In this document: positions 30,027-40,500 of the stretch, piece after piece
How the letters are laid out: each line of letters opens with the position of its first letter
Numbering within the stretch: position 1 is the stretch's first letter
Notes under the pieces: model-generated
The model's input: the letters and a program-made list of their open reading frames with translations, nothing else
What the model was told of the DNA's origin: nothing
The model's database searches: none
Program-made: the position numbers and the translations under genes
Assembly (NCBI GenBank): GCA_937941545.1
Contig: CALDHI010000009.1
Coordinates: 1 to 46,272, forward strand
DNA: 46,272 nucleotides
Source of the DNA: an uncultured Alphaproteobacteria bacterium
GTDB lineage: Bacteria; Pseudomonadota; Alphaproteobacteria; Micavibrionales; Micavibrionaceae
Direction of reading: 5' to 3'

Positions 30027-31993
30027 TAAAATGGTGCCTTTGCTTCTTCAACTAAATCCGAGATAGCTTGCTTTGTGGCCACAACATTTTGATCTTTACT
30101 GCCCAAACGACGAATAGCCACCTTCTCTTCTTCTGCCTCACGCATACCCACAACAAACAAGGCTGGTACTTTTGCCACAGAATGCTCACGTACCTTATAG
30201 TTAATTTTCTCGTTCCGTACGTCTAATTCTGCGCGGATACCTTGCGCCAACAAATCTTCATAAACGCTTTGTGCGTACGTGTTTGCATCACCCGTAATCG
30301 AGGCCACTACACATTGAACAGGTTGCAGCCAAAGCGGCAACTTCCCTGCGTAACTCTCAATCATAACACCAATAAAACGCTCTAACGTCCCTAACACCGC
30401 ACGATGAAGCATGACAGGGTATTTCTTACTTCCATCTTGTTCAACGTAAGTTGCTTCAAAACGGCGCGGCAAATTGAAATCAAGTTGCAAAGTTGCACAT
30501 CCCCATTCGCGCCCAATCGCATCTTTTAAAATAAATCCTAATTTGGGACCATAAAAAGCACCATCACCCTCAGCAGTTTTATACGGCAAGTTCAAATGTT
30601 CCATCGCATCTTTTAAACCTTTTTCCGCTTTATCCCACAAATCATCTGAACCGATACGTTGTTCGGGTCTAGTTTCAAGCATTAAATAATAATCTTCAAA
30701 TCCTAGATCTTTATATATTTTTTGTGTTAATTCACAAAAACGAATTGCTTCTTCCAAAATTTGATCTTCACGGCAGAAAATATGTCCATCATCTTGGGTA
30801 AATTGACGTAAACGTAACAAGCCATGGAGCGCCCCATGCGCTTCATTACGGTGACAACATCCCATCTCTGCCATACGCAATGGCAAATCTTTATATGACT
30901 TAATACCTTGCTTAAACACTTCAACATGAGCAGGACAATTCATCGGCTTTAGAGCCATAAAATCCTTTGGCTCTGTCTCAAAAACAGGCCCATTTTCGTT
31001 GTTACTAGGCACAACATCAGGCACAACGAACATATCTTCACGATATTTCTGCCAATGCCCTGAAGTCTCCCATAATTTTTGATCCATCAATTGTGGCGTC
31101 TTAACTTCAACGTAGCCATCATTTTGAATACGACGGCGTATATAATTTTCTAGCTGATTATAAATCGTAAAGCCTTTTGGATGCCAAAAGCATGAGCCCT
31201 GTGCGATATTGCTAAAATGAAATAAATCCATTTCTTTACCCAACTTACGATGGTCACGCGCTTCGGCTTCTTCTAATTGTTTTAAATGTGCATCCAATTC
31301 TTTTTGGTCGCGCCAAGCCGTAGCATAAATACGCGTCAACATTGCGTTGTTTGAATCGCCGCGCCAATAAGCGCCCGCTACTTTCATCAATTTGAAAGCC
31401 TGTCCAACATGCTTTGTGGATGGCATGTGTGGGCCACGACATAAATCAAGCCAGCCCTTTTCTCCCTCGCCCTGACGATAAATACTAATATCTTCGCTGG
31501 TCGGCAAGTCTTCAATCAATTCGGCTTTATAAGTCTCGCCTTTATCTTTAAAAAATTTAATCGCTTCATCGCGTGTCCAGACCTCACGTACAAACTTTGA
31601 ATTACGCTCAATAATTTTGCGCATCTGTTTTTCAATTTTAGGGAAATCTTCCGTGCTAAACGGCTCATCCCTTGCAAAATCATAGTAAAAGCCATTTTCA
31701 ATCGCTGGGCCAATTGTCACTTGGCAATCAGGGTATAGGGTCTGTACAGCTTCAGCCATAACATGCGCGGCGTCATGACGGATAAGCTCTAACGCTTCCT
31801 CATCTTCGCGCTTAATAAGAGCGATAGACGCATCGGCTTCAATAGGTAGGGATAAATCGCACACGTCATCATTAATACGAATGGCAATAACGGCTTTAGC
31901 AAGGGATTTAGAAATGCTTATCGCAATATCAAATCCAGTTACGCCCGCATCATAGTCACGTACTGCGCCATCAGGCAATGTAATCTTAATCAT
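30026..31993 (-). CDS. thrS: Threonine--tRNA ligase
   Basis: TGS domain [92 protein letters not shown]. Start inferred at Met 31993; the ORF extends to 32020. Confidence 0.97.
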   Translation of the reverse strand: MIKITLPDGAVRDYDAGVTGFDIAISISKSLAKAVIAIRINDDVCDLSLPIEADASIALIKREDEEALELIRHDAAHVMAEAVQTLYPDCQVTIGPAIENGFYYDFARDEPFSTEDFPKIEKQMRKIIERNSKFVREVWTRDEAIKFFKDKGETYKAELIEDLPTSEDISIYRQGEGEKGWLDLCRGPHMPSTKHVGQAFKLMKVAGAYWRGDSNNAMLTRIYATAWRDQKELDAHLKQLEEAEARDHRKLGKEMDLFHFSNIAQGSCFWHPKGFTIYNQLENYIRRRIQNDGYVEVKTPQLMDQKLWETSGHWQKYREDMFVVPDVVPSNNENGPVFETEPKDFMALKPMNCPAHVEVFKQGIKSYKDLPLRMAEMGCCHRNEAHGALHGLLRLRQFTQDDGHIFCREDQILEEAIRFCELTQKIYKDLGFEDYYLMLETRPEQRIGSDDLWDKAEKGLKDAMEHLNLPYKTAEGDGAFYGPKLGFILKDAIGREWGCATLQLDFNLPRRFEATYVEQDGSKKYPVMLHRAVLGTLERFIGVMIESYAGKLPLWLQPVQCVVASITGDANTYAQSVYEDLLAQGIRAELDVRNEKINYKVREHSVAKVPALFVVGMREAEEEKVAIRRLGSKDQNVVATKQAISDLVEEAKAPF

Positions 31994-32052
31994 AGTCTCT
32001 AAACTTTGTTGTGCTTCCATAGATAAGTTTTAACGTGTTACGCAAAAACTGT

Positions 32053-33504
32053 CTAGCGTTCATTCAGAGAGTTATTGAGTGTTTTAATGAAGGGTTTTAG
32101 AAGATATTCCATGACCGTCTTCTCACCTGTCAAAATATCAACAGATGCAATCATCCCTGGAATAATCGGCAAAACTTCACCTTTACGCTTCAACGCGCTT
32201 TCTTCCGTCAATATCGTCACAATATAGAAACTATCACCTTCTTCATTTGTTACAGCATCGGGAGAAATAGCGACCACCTTACCGACAAGACCGCCATAAA
32301 TTGCAAAATCATACGCGGTAATTTTCGCAATCGCAGGCTGTTCGGGATAGAGGAAAGCAATATCTTTAGGGTTAATCTTCGCTTCAACCAAAAGCTGATC
32401 ATCTTTAGGGACAATTTCAATAAATTCTTGCCCTGGCTGTACGACGCCGCCAACGGTATATACTTTCAACTCTTTAATATATCCATCAACAGGTGATTTA
32501 ATATCAGCGCGTGTCTTACGATCTTTTAACCCCGCAAGCCCTTGCTTGATAGCCTGCATTTCAATATTTTTGGCTGATAATTCCGTTTGCGATGTCGCCT
32601 TAGCAGCTGATTTCACTTCACGAATACGTGCGTTTGCCTCACCAATGGCGGAACGAGCACGTGGAATAGCAGAAAGAACGCCATTTAATTCCGTCTGTTT
32701 TTCTTTAATCTGACGATCCAATTGTAACAACTCCATACGCGGAGCAGACCCTTTTGCGACCAAAGGCTCAACCATTTGTTTTTCTTCACGTATCAGGCCT
32801 AATTGACCTCGTATATCACTGGCACGAATTTGGAGCTCACTAAGTTCTTGCGAACGCTGAGATTTTTGTTGATCCATAATGGATGTCTGGCTCGCAATTT
32901 GATCTTTATTCGCTCTATACGAATTCATCTCCTCAGTCACCGCTTGTGGCGCACCTTGCATTACCTCATCTGGAAAAGAGGGCAAACGTCCCTCAACTTC
33001 AGCTTGAAGCCTTGTAATCGCAGCCAAAAGCCCTAAATAACGTGCTTGGTTTGACCCCAAATCAGACGCCGCCGCAATATCACTTAAACGTACAAGCACA
33101 TCGCCTTTTTTAACTTCGTCGCCTTTTTTAATGAAAAACTCATCAACAATACCGCCTTCTAAAGAAGATATTTTTTGAATATCACTTTTTGGGATAACCG
33201 TTCCATCGCCGCGCGTTACTTCATCCAAATTAGCAAAGCTGGCCCATAAAAAGAATAAGCCGAAAAATGCCAAGATGAAAAACAACAATAAATGAGAGGT
33301 AAGCGGTAAATCCTCATCCGTATCAAAAAACCGCTCCCCATGCGCCTGTACGCGTTCCATATGAGACGCCAACCATTGCTTTCTATCATCTGAGGCCAGC
33401 TCTTTAGATGACATTTGGTCACGCGCTTGTTTTTTCATCACGTTCGCCAAATTTTGATCGGTCCCTTTAATTTCCTTTAAAGGTTTTTGCTTTTTCTTGA
33501 ACAT
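32053..33504 (-). CDS. HlyD/LapC-family type I secretion membrane fusion protein
   Basis: One N-terminal TM (LLLFFILAFFGLFFLWASFANLDEVTRGDGTVIPKSDIQKISSLEGGIVDEFFIKKGDEVKKGDVLVRL), coiled coil, C-terminal GMIASVDILTGEKTVMEYLLKPF. Confidence 0.95.
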   Translation of the reverse strand: MFKKKQKPLKEIKGTDQNLANVMKKQARDQMSSKELASDDRKQWLASHMERVQAHGERFFDTDEDLPLTSHLLLFFILAFFGLFFLWASFANLDEVTRGDGTVIPKSDIQKISSLEGGIVDEFFIKKGDEVKKGDVLVRLSDIAAASDLGSNQARYLGLLAAITRLQAEVEGRLPSFPDEVMQGAPQAVTEEMNSYRANKDQIASQTSIMDQQKSQRSQELSELQIRASDIRGQLGLIREEKQMVEPLVAKGSAPRMELLQLDRQIKEKQTELNGVLSAIPRARSAIGEANARIREVKSAAKATSQTELSAKNIEMQAIKQGLAGLKDRKTRADIKSPVDGYIKELKVYTVGGVVQPGQEFIEIVPKDDQLLVEAKINPKDIAFLYPEQPAIAKITAYDFAIYGGLVGKVVAISPDAVTNEEGDSFYIVTILTEESALKRKGEVLPIIPGMIASVDILTGEKTVMEYLLKPFIKTLNNSLNER

Positions 33505-33516
33505 TTTTATTACCCT

Positions 33517-35871
33517 CTAAACTTCTGTTTTTTCTGCCGCTGTTCCATATTCTCGCCCTTGAAGCTTACGGATCACTTCATCTTTCGGGCCAAAAGCAAT
33601 CAGCTTACCACGGTCTAACAAAATTAATTTATCAACTAAGGTCAACATGGAGCCCTTATGCGTAATCAATATCGTTGTACGTCCTTCTGTCACATGATGC
33701 AGACGTTTACGTAGGCGATTTTCTGATGCGGGATCCATAGACGCCGTTGGTTCATCCAAAATAAGAACGGGCGGATCATATAAAAGCGCACGCGCAATGG
33801 CCACAGATTGACGTTGTCCACCTGATAACGCTTCCCCACGTTCTCCTACTTGTGTATCTAAACCAGCTTGAGATTCTTTCAAAAATTCAGTAACACCCGC
33901 TAATTCTGCAGCTCTTAATACGGCACGATCAGGTGCCATTTCATGACCCATTGTGATATTCTCACGTACAGACCCATAGAATAATTGCGGACTTTGTTGA
34001 ACTGCACCAATATTACGGCGTAAATCACCTGGATCAATTTGACGTACATCTGTTCCATCTAACTGTACGCTTCCACTTTCAGGTTGGTACAAATTAATTA
34101 ATAAGCGCTCAATTGTTGTTTTGCCTGAACCAACTGCACCAATTACACCCACATGATCACCTGGCTCTAAAGTGAAATTGAGGTTATTTAGCGCAGGCAC
34201 TGTTTGTTCAGGATAATGAAACAACACATCGCGAAATTCAATTTTACCCTGAATAGAAGGCATAGAAATAAAATGTTTACCCGCGGGGCGTTCAACATCT
34301 TTTTTCATTAACTCATCTAATTGGCGCAGACTTTCCGCCGATTGATGCATACGGGTCAATAAGCCCGCAATTTGTGCCAACGGCGCCATCGCGCGACCAG
34401 ACAAAATAACACAGGCAATCAATGCTCCCATCGAAAGCTCAGCTTCTTTAATCAAAAACACTCCAACAATAACAACGAATACACTCACCAACTGCTGTAC
34501 GAAAGTTGCAAAGTTAAGCGCAAATGAATTCACACGGCGCGTCTTTACAGAAGTACGTGATGATTTATCCGTTAATTCTTCCCAGCGACGTTGCGTGTGC
34601 CCTTCCGCCGCTTGTACTTTTACTGTCTCTAAGCCAGAAATCGTTTCAAATAGCAAAGCATTCTTCAACGCGCTCTCCATCATGGATTCCTTAATGGCAG
34701 CTTGTAGCGGCTTTTGCAGAGCAAAACCAACAGCCAACACAATCGGAATGGCCGCCAAGGGTACAAACGCAATTGGGCCTCCAATAATCGCAATAATGAT
34801 AATAAAGAAGAAAATAAAAGGTAAATCAATCAATGCGGCCATTGTCGCCGAGGTAAAGAAATCACGCAGTGTTTCAAACTCACGCATATGAGATGCCATG
34901 ACACCCGCACTTGATGGGCGCGCTTCCATCGTCATACCTAACATTTGTTCAAACAAACGAGCAGACACAACAACATCAGCTTTACGCCCTGCATGATCCA
35001 AGAAATGGGCACGCAGATTCTTTAATATAAAGTCAAAGACGTACACAATCAAAACTCCAACGGACAACACCCATAATGTTTCAATCGCGTTATTAGGGAC
35101 AACACGATCATACACGTTCATCACAAACAAGGAGGATCCCAGCGCAAACAGGTTAATCATAACCGCCGCCGCGATCACTTCCACATATATGTTCTTATTC
35201 GCCCATAGGGCAGACCAAAACCAGCTACGCGCATTATCAATTTCTGCAGGACCGGCACGGTCATCAACACGTGCAACAGGGCGAATATAAAATACGTAGT
35301 TTGTATAAATTTTTTCTAATTCCTGAATAGGAATTTCCTGACGCTCATCTTGCGTTTCAGGGAACTGAACCACAAAACGGGCTTCGGGGTGTACCTGTAT
35401 CTTTTTATCTTTGTTTTTTGTATTTTTCTGCTTCGGCTGACGCACTTCCCATAAGATGCAGGCCTGATTCCCTTCAAGCACCATAATACAAGGCAAGTTA
35501 GGCGCGATAGCAAGCGAGTCCAACGCACGTTCAACCATAACAGAATTCATATCCGCACGTGCCGCAGCGCGCTCAAATAAAACAGGTGTAATGCCATGCC
35601 TTGATATAGGCAGTCCCGCCGTTAAAGACGCAACACTTGCGCGGCGTCCATAATGCCCTGCCAACATTTGCAGACAGTTTACCAAAGGGTCATGCACGGC
35701 AACACGGTCGGCTTCTAATGGCCAGACGTCTGGAGTCTTTTCATGTTCTTTTAGCGCATCAACATCAGGCTGCTGGCCACTCTCACCGCGTACATCCGCT
35801 GATTTATCTGAATAGGGGCTGTTAGGGTCAACATTATACTGTTGGCCTTTGTCTTTGTCGTCTTGTGTCAC
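33517..35871 (-). CDS. Type I secretion system permease/ATPase, LapB-like with C39-like domain
   Basis: N-terminal C39-like region DPLVNCLQMLAGHYGRRAS; ABC TM domain; Walker A GAVGSGKTTIERLL; signature LSGGQRQSVAIARALLYDPPVLILDEPTASMD. Confidence 0.95.
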   Translation of the reverse strand: MTQDDKDKGQQYNVDPNSPYSDKSADVRGESGQQPDVDALKEHEKTPDVWPLEADRVAVHDPLVNCLQMLAGHYGRRASVASLTAGLPISRHGITPVLFERAAARADMNSVMVERALDSLAIAPNLPCIMVLEGNQACILWEVRQPKQKNTKNKDKKIQVHPEARFVVQFPETQDERQEIPIQELEKIYTNYVFYIRPVARVDDRAGPAEIDNARSWFWSALWANKNIYVEVIAAAVMINLFALGSSLFVMNVYDRVVPNNAIETLWVLSVGVLIVYVFDFILKNLRAHFLDHAGRKADVVVSARLFEQMLGMTMEARPSSAGVMASHMREFETLRDFFTSATMAALIDLPFIFFFIIIIAIIGGPIAFVPLAAIPIVLAVGFALQKPLQAAIKESMMESALKNALLFETISGLETVKVQAAEGHTQRRWEELTDKSSRTSVKTRRVNSFALNFATFVQQLVSVFVVIVGVFLIKEAELSMGALIACVILSGRAMAPLAQIAGLLTRMHQSAESLRQLDELMKKDVERPAGKHFISMPSIQGKIEFRDVLFHYPEQTVPALNNLNFTLEPGDHVGVIGAVGSGKTTIERLLINLYQPESGSVQLDGTDVRQIDPGDLRRNIGAVQQSPQLFYGSVRENITMGHEMAPDRAVLRAAELAGVTEFLKESQAGLDTQVGERGEALSGGQRQSVAIARALLYDPPVLILDEPTASMDPASENRLRKRLHHVTEGRTTILITHKGSMLTLVDKLILLDRGKLIAFGPKDEVIRKLQGREYGTAAEKTEV

Positions 35872-35903
35872 AGTGAATCCTCAATAATGAGTTAGATAAT
35901 ATA

Positions 35904-35930
35904 AAAGGGAGTCTATCACAGACTCCCTTT
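35904..35930 (-). terminator. Perfect 11-bp hairpin between the TolC-like gene and the ABC exporter (terminator/attenuator candidate)
   Basis: AAAGGGAGTCT-atcac-AGACTCCCTTT; on the minus strand followed by TATATTAT, a weak U-tract. Confidence 0.6.
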
Positions 35931-35963
35931 ATAAAGAATAATAATTTTAGTAATGCTTAAATC

Positions 35964-37361
35964 TTAACGATCAACAACGTAATCCGCAGCATCAATCGTT
36001 CCAGACTCTCTTGGGTAAACAAGACCCAGTGTAGGGAATAATTGACCTTTAAGAGCCAGTATTCTGAAGATTGAGAACATTTCTAAAAATTCTGAGTTGA
36101 TTGTGTTTGTACGTGATACGAACAGCTCATTTTGCGAATCTAAGACATCCAATAATGTACGACGGTCTAAGCCAAATTGATCTTTGTAAGCACGAACAAC
36201 TTCTGAGTTAGCTCCAGCTTGTGTTGCAAACTCACCAGCACGTTCACCAGAGGAAACCATACGAGCCCATGTTTGACGCATATCATCTTCAATTGCACGA
36301 GCCGTATCGGCACGACGCTCTTTAGAGACTTCATAACGATGACCAAATTCACGAACACGCGCTAAGTCACCGCCACCACGATATAAGTTCCAGTTTGCCA
36401 CCAATAGAGCAGAAGCACTACGGTCACGCCCTTCAACACCACCCAGATCATTACCCTGACGACCATTTAATTGTAGGTCTAATTGTGGGTATAGAGTTGA
36501 GCCAGTGCCTTTGTATTCTGCATAAGCCACTTTCGTGTCTGATTCAAAAATATCTAATGTTGGGCTTTCAGTCAAAGCAACCTTAACAGCTTCCTCAACA
36601 TTTGACTCCAACGCCGTCACTGGCACTTGTGGTAAAACAAGCGCACGTGGATCATCACCAACTTCACGACGGAAATTTGACTCAGCAATACGTAATTGCT
36701 GACGAATTGTTGATTCTTGTGCGCGAGCCGAAGCCAAACGTGCTTTAATTTGCTCCAAGTCAGCTTGTGTAGAACGACCTGCATTCACACCTTCTTGAAT
36801 CATGTCCATGATAGCAAGATGCTCAGAGACATTCTCACGTGTGATGTTTAACAACTCACGTTGACGAATAACTTCTAAGAAGCTTTCAACGATTGACAAA
36901 CCAACAAGTTCAGATGTTTCACGAACGCGGTGTGCAGAAGACTGAACACGGTTTTGCTGTCTTTCATTTTCGTATTTTGTTTCCCAACCATCAAATAACA
37001 TTTGAGTTAACGTTAGGCCGGCTTCGTAACGGAATAATGATTCGTCATCACCGCCAGATAAACGGTTTCTTGTGCCGATATCATCTGTATATTCGTATCC
37101 AGTGTCTGCAGAAAAATCGATTGAAGGACGGTATAACGCCTTTGCTTGATTAAGCTCTTCATCTGTTGCGCGACGTGTCGCAGCAACTGTTCCGTATTCT
37201 GGGTTCGTCATGACCCCTGCTGAGATGGCCTCTGACAATGTCATTTGTCCAGAATCCTGCGCCTGCACAGGCGATGTAGTAACTAATAGTGAAAAGCATA
37301 AAGTGGCAAGTGCCTTGCTGTTCAATAGTTTAATATTTAATATGTTCATAATTAGGGCCAT
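35964..37361 (-). CDS. TolC-family type I secretion outer membrane protein
   Basis: Signal peptide (FSLLVTTSPVQAQD), MTLSEAISAGVMTNPEYGTVAATRRATDEELNQAKALYRPSIDFSADTGYEY, LTLTQMLFDGW; RRTLLDVLDSQNELF. Confidence 0.94.
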   Translation of the reverse strand: MALIMNILNIKLLNSKALATLCFSLLVTTSPVQAQDSGQMTLSEAISAGVMTNPEYGTVAATRRATDEELNQAKALYRPSIDFSADTGYEYTDDIGTRNRLSGGDDESLFRYEAGLTLTQMLFDGWETKYENERQQNRVQSSAHRVRETSELVGLSIVESFLEVIRQRELLNITRENVSEHLAIMDMIQEGVNAGRSTQADLEQIKARLASARAQESTIRQQLRIAESNFRREVGDDPRALVLPQVPVTALESNVEEAVKVALTESPTLDIFESDTKVAYAEYKGTGSTLYPQLDLQLNGRQGNDLGGVEGRDRSASALLVANWNLYRGGGDLARVREFGHRYEVSKERRADTARAIEDDMRQTWARMVSSGERAGEFATQAGANSEVVRAYKDQFGLDRRTLLDVLDSQNELFVSRTNTINSEFLEMFSIFRILALKGQLFPTLGLVYPRESGTIDAADYVVDR

Positions 37362-37552
37362 CCTTATTTAGTAATATAAACTCTTTAAAGAAATTCTTCT
37401 TTTAAAACCTCACATTTCTTATGTCCTTTTTTGACCAAGAGTGCAAGTGTTTTGTTATTTTTCAGTCGTTTAGTTTTTGATTAATACGCAAAATGTGGGA
37501 AAAACAAGCGAAGAGAAAATTATATCTAAACGCTTATTTTTTAAATTATTAA

Positions 37553-40500
37553 TTAAACAATGATGTTTCCATTTTCAATAAGATCGGCCAATGTTTCACC
37601 TGTCACATTATCTAATCGAGCGACAAGATCACGTGTAGTTGAACCACCTGCCCCATCTTGATCAATAGAAATAACAGTGTCACCGTTGTTTTCAGTAACA
37701 TATACAAACTCATTAATAGCGTCTGTTAATGGGTCAAACCCTTGCACAACATTTGATAAATCAACCGCATCCTCATCAAGATTAAAGTTATTTAATCTTA
37801 CTTCACCTGCATTACTCAATGCATTGAACAAGAAGACATCACCATCATCTGTACCAAAGAAATCACCATTAGCATTGATTTCGACAACATTATCAAAATC
37901 TTTAATGCAGATTTCCAATGTTGCTGTTGATGTGTCACCATCAGCATCTGTGATTGTGTAGGTAAAGGCATCTTCTCCACCAGAAGTTCCTGGAATAATT
38001 GTTGTTTGCGTTTGCATATCTGAAGAATCATACCAACCAAGGTTATCCCAATCCCAATCCGTCAAGAAACCATCATTACCATAACTTGTTTCCAAGCCAG
38101 ACACAGGATGAGACCAAATACCAACTTCATCTGCAAACTCAACACCCGTCCAAATACCATCAGGACCATAAGCTGGGTTATGATTTTGAATTGATGTCAC
38201 ATCCATCGTAATACTGAACACTTTGTTACCATTCGCATCTGTTGTGACCGAAATGTTATCAAAAGCACCTGGGTTACTCAATGAACTCAAGATTTTGTCG
38301 GGCGATTGAACACCATCCGCATCTGAGCCATCTTGCCAGCTATGAACGCTGTTTCCATTATAACCATAAACAGTTGCGACAGGATCTGCGCTAGTTCCAT
38401 CAATATAGAAGAACGCTAACTCACCTGGGTGACCTTTTGGATTAGGCCCGCCATTAATAGCAAACTCAATACCAGTCGCAATCGGCTCAACAACCATAGA
38501 GAATGTAAATTGCTTCGTTGTCGCATTATAGCTCGTTGATACATTTTTAATATCACCGGCAATGTCTGATCCTCCAGGACTATCAACACTAAACGTATGT
38601 ACAGTCTGTGAAGGCGTTCCCGCATTCGCTTGATAAGAATATGTACCATCTGATTTAATTGTCAGCGTACCGTTATCGCCTTGGATAACACGTTGACCAC
38701 CTTCAGGAACATCATAAGACTGATTACCAAACTTAATTGATGTCACGGCCGTATCATCACCACAAGCTTCATGATCATTCGTCAAAACATTACCCTGAGC
38801 ATCGTTAACTGCGTAATCAACGGCTAACGCTTGAACATCTTGTAAAACAAAAGAAGCGCCGCCCGTAAGATCAACACCAACAATAGCAGAGCCATAACCA
38901 CTTACGTTTAGATCCGCAACACCGTTAGAAACATTTCCATTTGTTAAGGTATGCGTTTCATTAACAGTAGTACCATCAGCTAAATAGACAGTATAAGTCA
39001 GCGTGTTACCAATATTGTTTGCAACTTCGCCAATTGCCAATGTTGCAGCAGACACATCACCAGCAAAACGAACCTGCATCACTTCGCCACCGCTCCACAC
39101 AACATCTGAACCGTTACCCGCGATACCAACACCAGACGAACCGTCAGCAACATCAACCCATCTTAGGTCCTCGCCGTTGTTAGACTGAATCGTAATACCA
39201 TCTCTAGTAAATGAACTTTGAGTACCGTTAACATCATTTGATGATAGGCTCAAATCTAATGATTCAAATGTCGCAGATCCTGTAGCAAATACCTTATCGT
39301 CCACAGCTTCTGGCGCATCATCACGGATATCGATTTGAATAAATGCATCTGCACTATCTCCATCAACGTCTTTGATTGTCACACCGAATTTCAACCAGAT
39401 AACATCATTTGTGCCTGTCGCACCAACACCGGGATGATCAACACCAGAAAGTTGAGTGTACGTATACTCACCTGTTTGACTGTCAATTGACAAAGTAAAG
39501 ATTGTTTCTCCACCCGCTTTACCAACATAGCCGTTTGCGGTTTGTGTAATCGCAACAGGTATGCCATTCGCTGTCAAAGTTTGGTTTTGACCACCAACTT
39601 GAAACAATGTCAACACAGTACCGTTAGTATTGATTGAACCTGCACCATCATCACCAAAGTCATGAACAAGTGTTTTAGTCACAACAGCAGGGCCGTTACA
39701 TAGACTAGTTTCATTCACACCAGTCACGCTCATTTCAATCGTCGGTACATCATTTTCATGTGTCACAGTAATTGAAAGCGTTGAAGAAGACGTATCGCCA
39801 TCTTGATCTTTCATCGTGTAACCAAACACATCAACACCATCTGGGTTATTGCTGTTTGCTTTGTATGTGTAGATACCATCTGCATCAATTGTAAGGACAC
39901 CATAAGCACCAGTCACAACAGTCGCACCCGTTTCATTTACCGCGTACGCTGTACCGTTAAATGTCACTTCACAAACAGCGCTTCCTGCTTCACAGTTTAC
40001 GTCATTCGTCATCACGTTCGCTGATACTGTTTCACCTTCGGCAGCTGAATTCGTATCTGCATTCGCTTCTGGCGCTGTATCACGAATATCAATATTAACA
40101 TACGCATCGGCACGGTCACCATCGGCATCAATAATAGAAACACCCAATTTCAACCAGATAACATCAGCTGTTCCGCTTGCACCAACACCAGGATGGTCAA
40201 CACCAGCGAACTGAGTATATGTGTACTCACCCGTATTGGCATTCAAAGTCATTGTAAACACAGTCAAGTTACCCGCTTTACCAACATAGCCAGTCGCTGT
40301 ATTCGTAATAACAACCTCTGTACCATTTGATGTTAGCGTTTGATTTTGTCCACCAACTTGGAACTTCACAGCCGTTTCGCCATTCGCTTCAAATCTTCCT
40401 GCACCATCTTCACCAAAGTCATGAACAAATGTTTTATTCACAACCAATGGATGATCACAAAGATCAACTTCATTTACACCAGTCACGCTTGTCGCAATCG

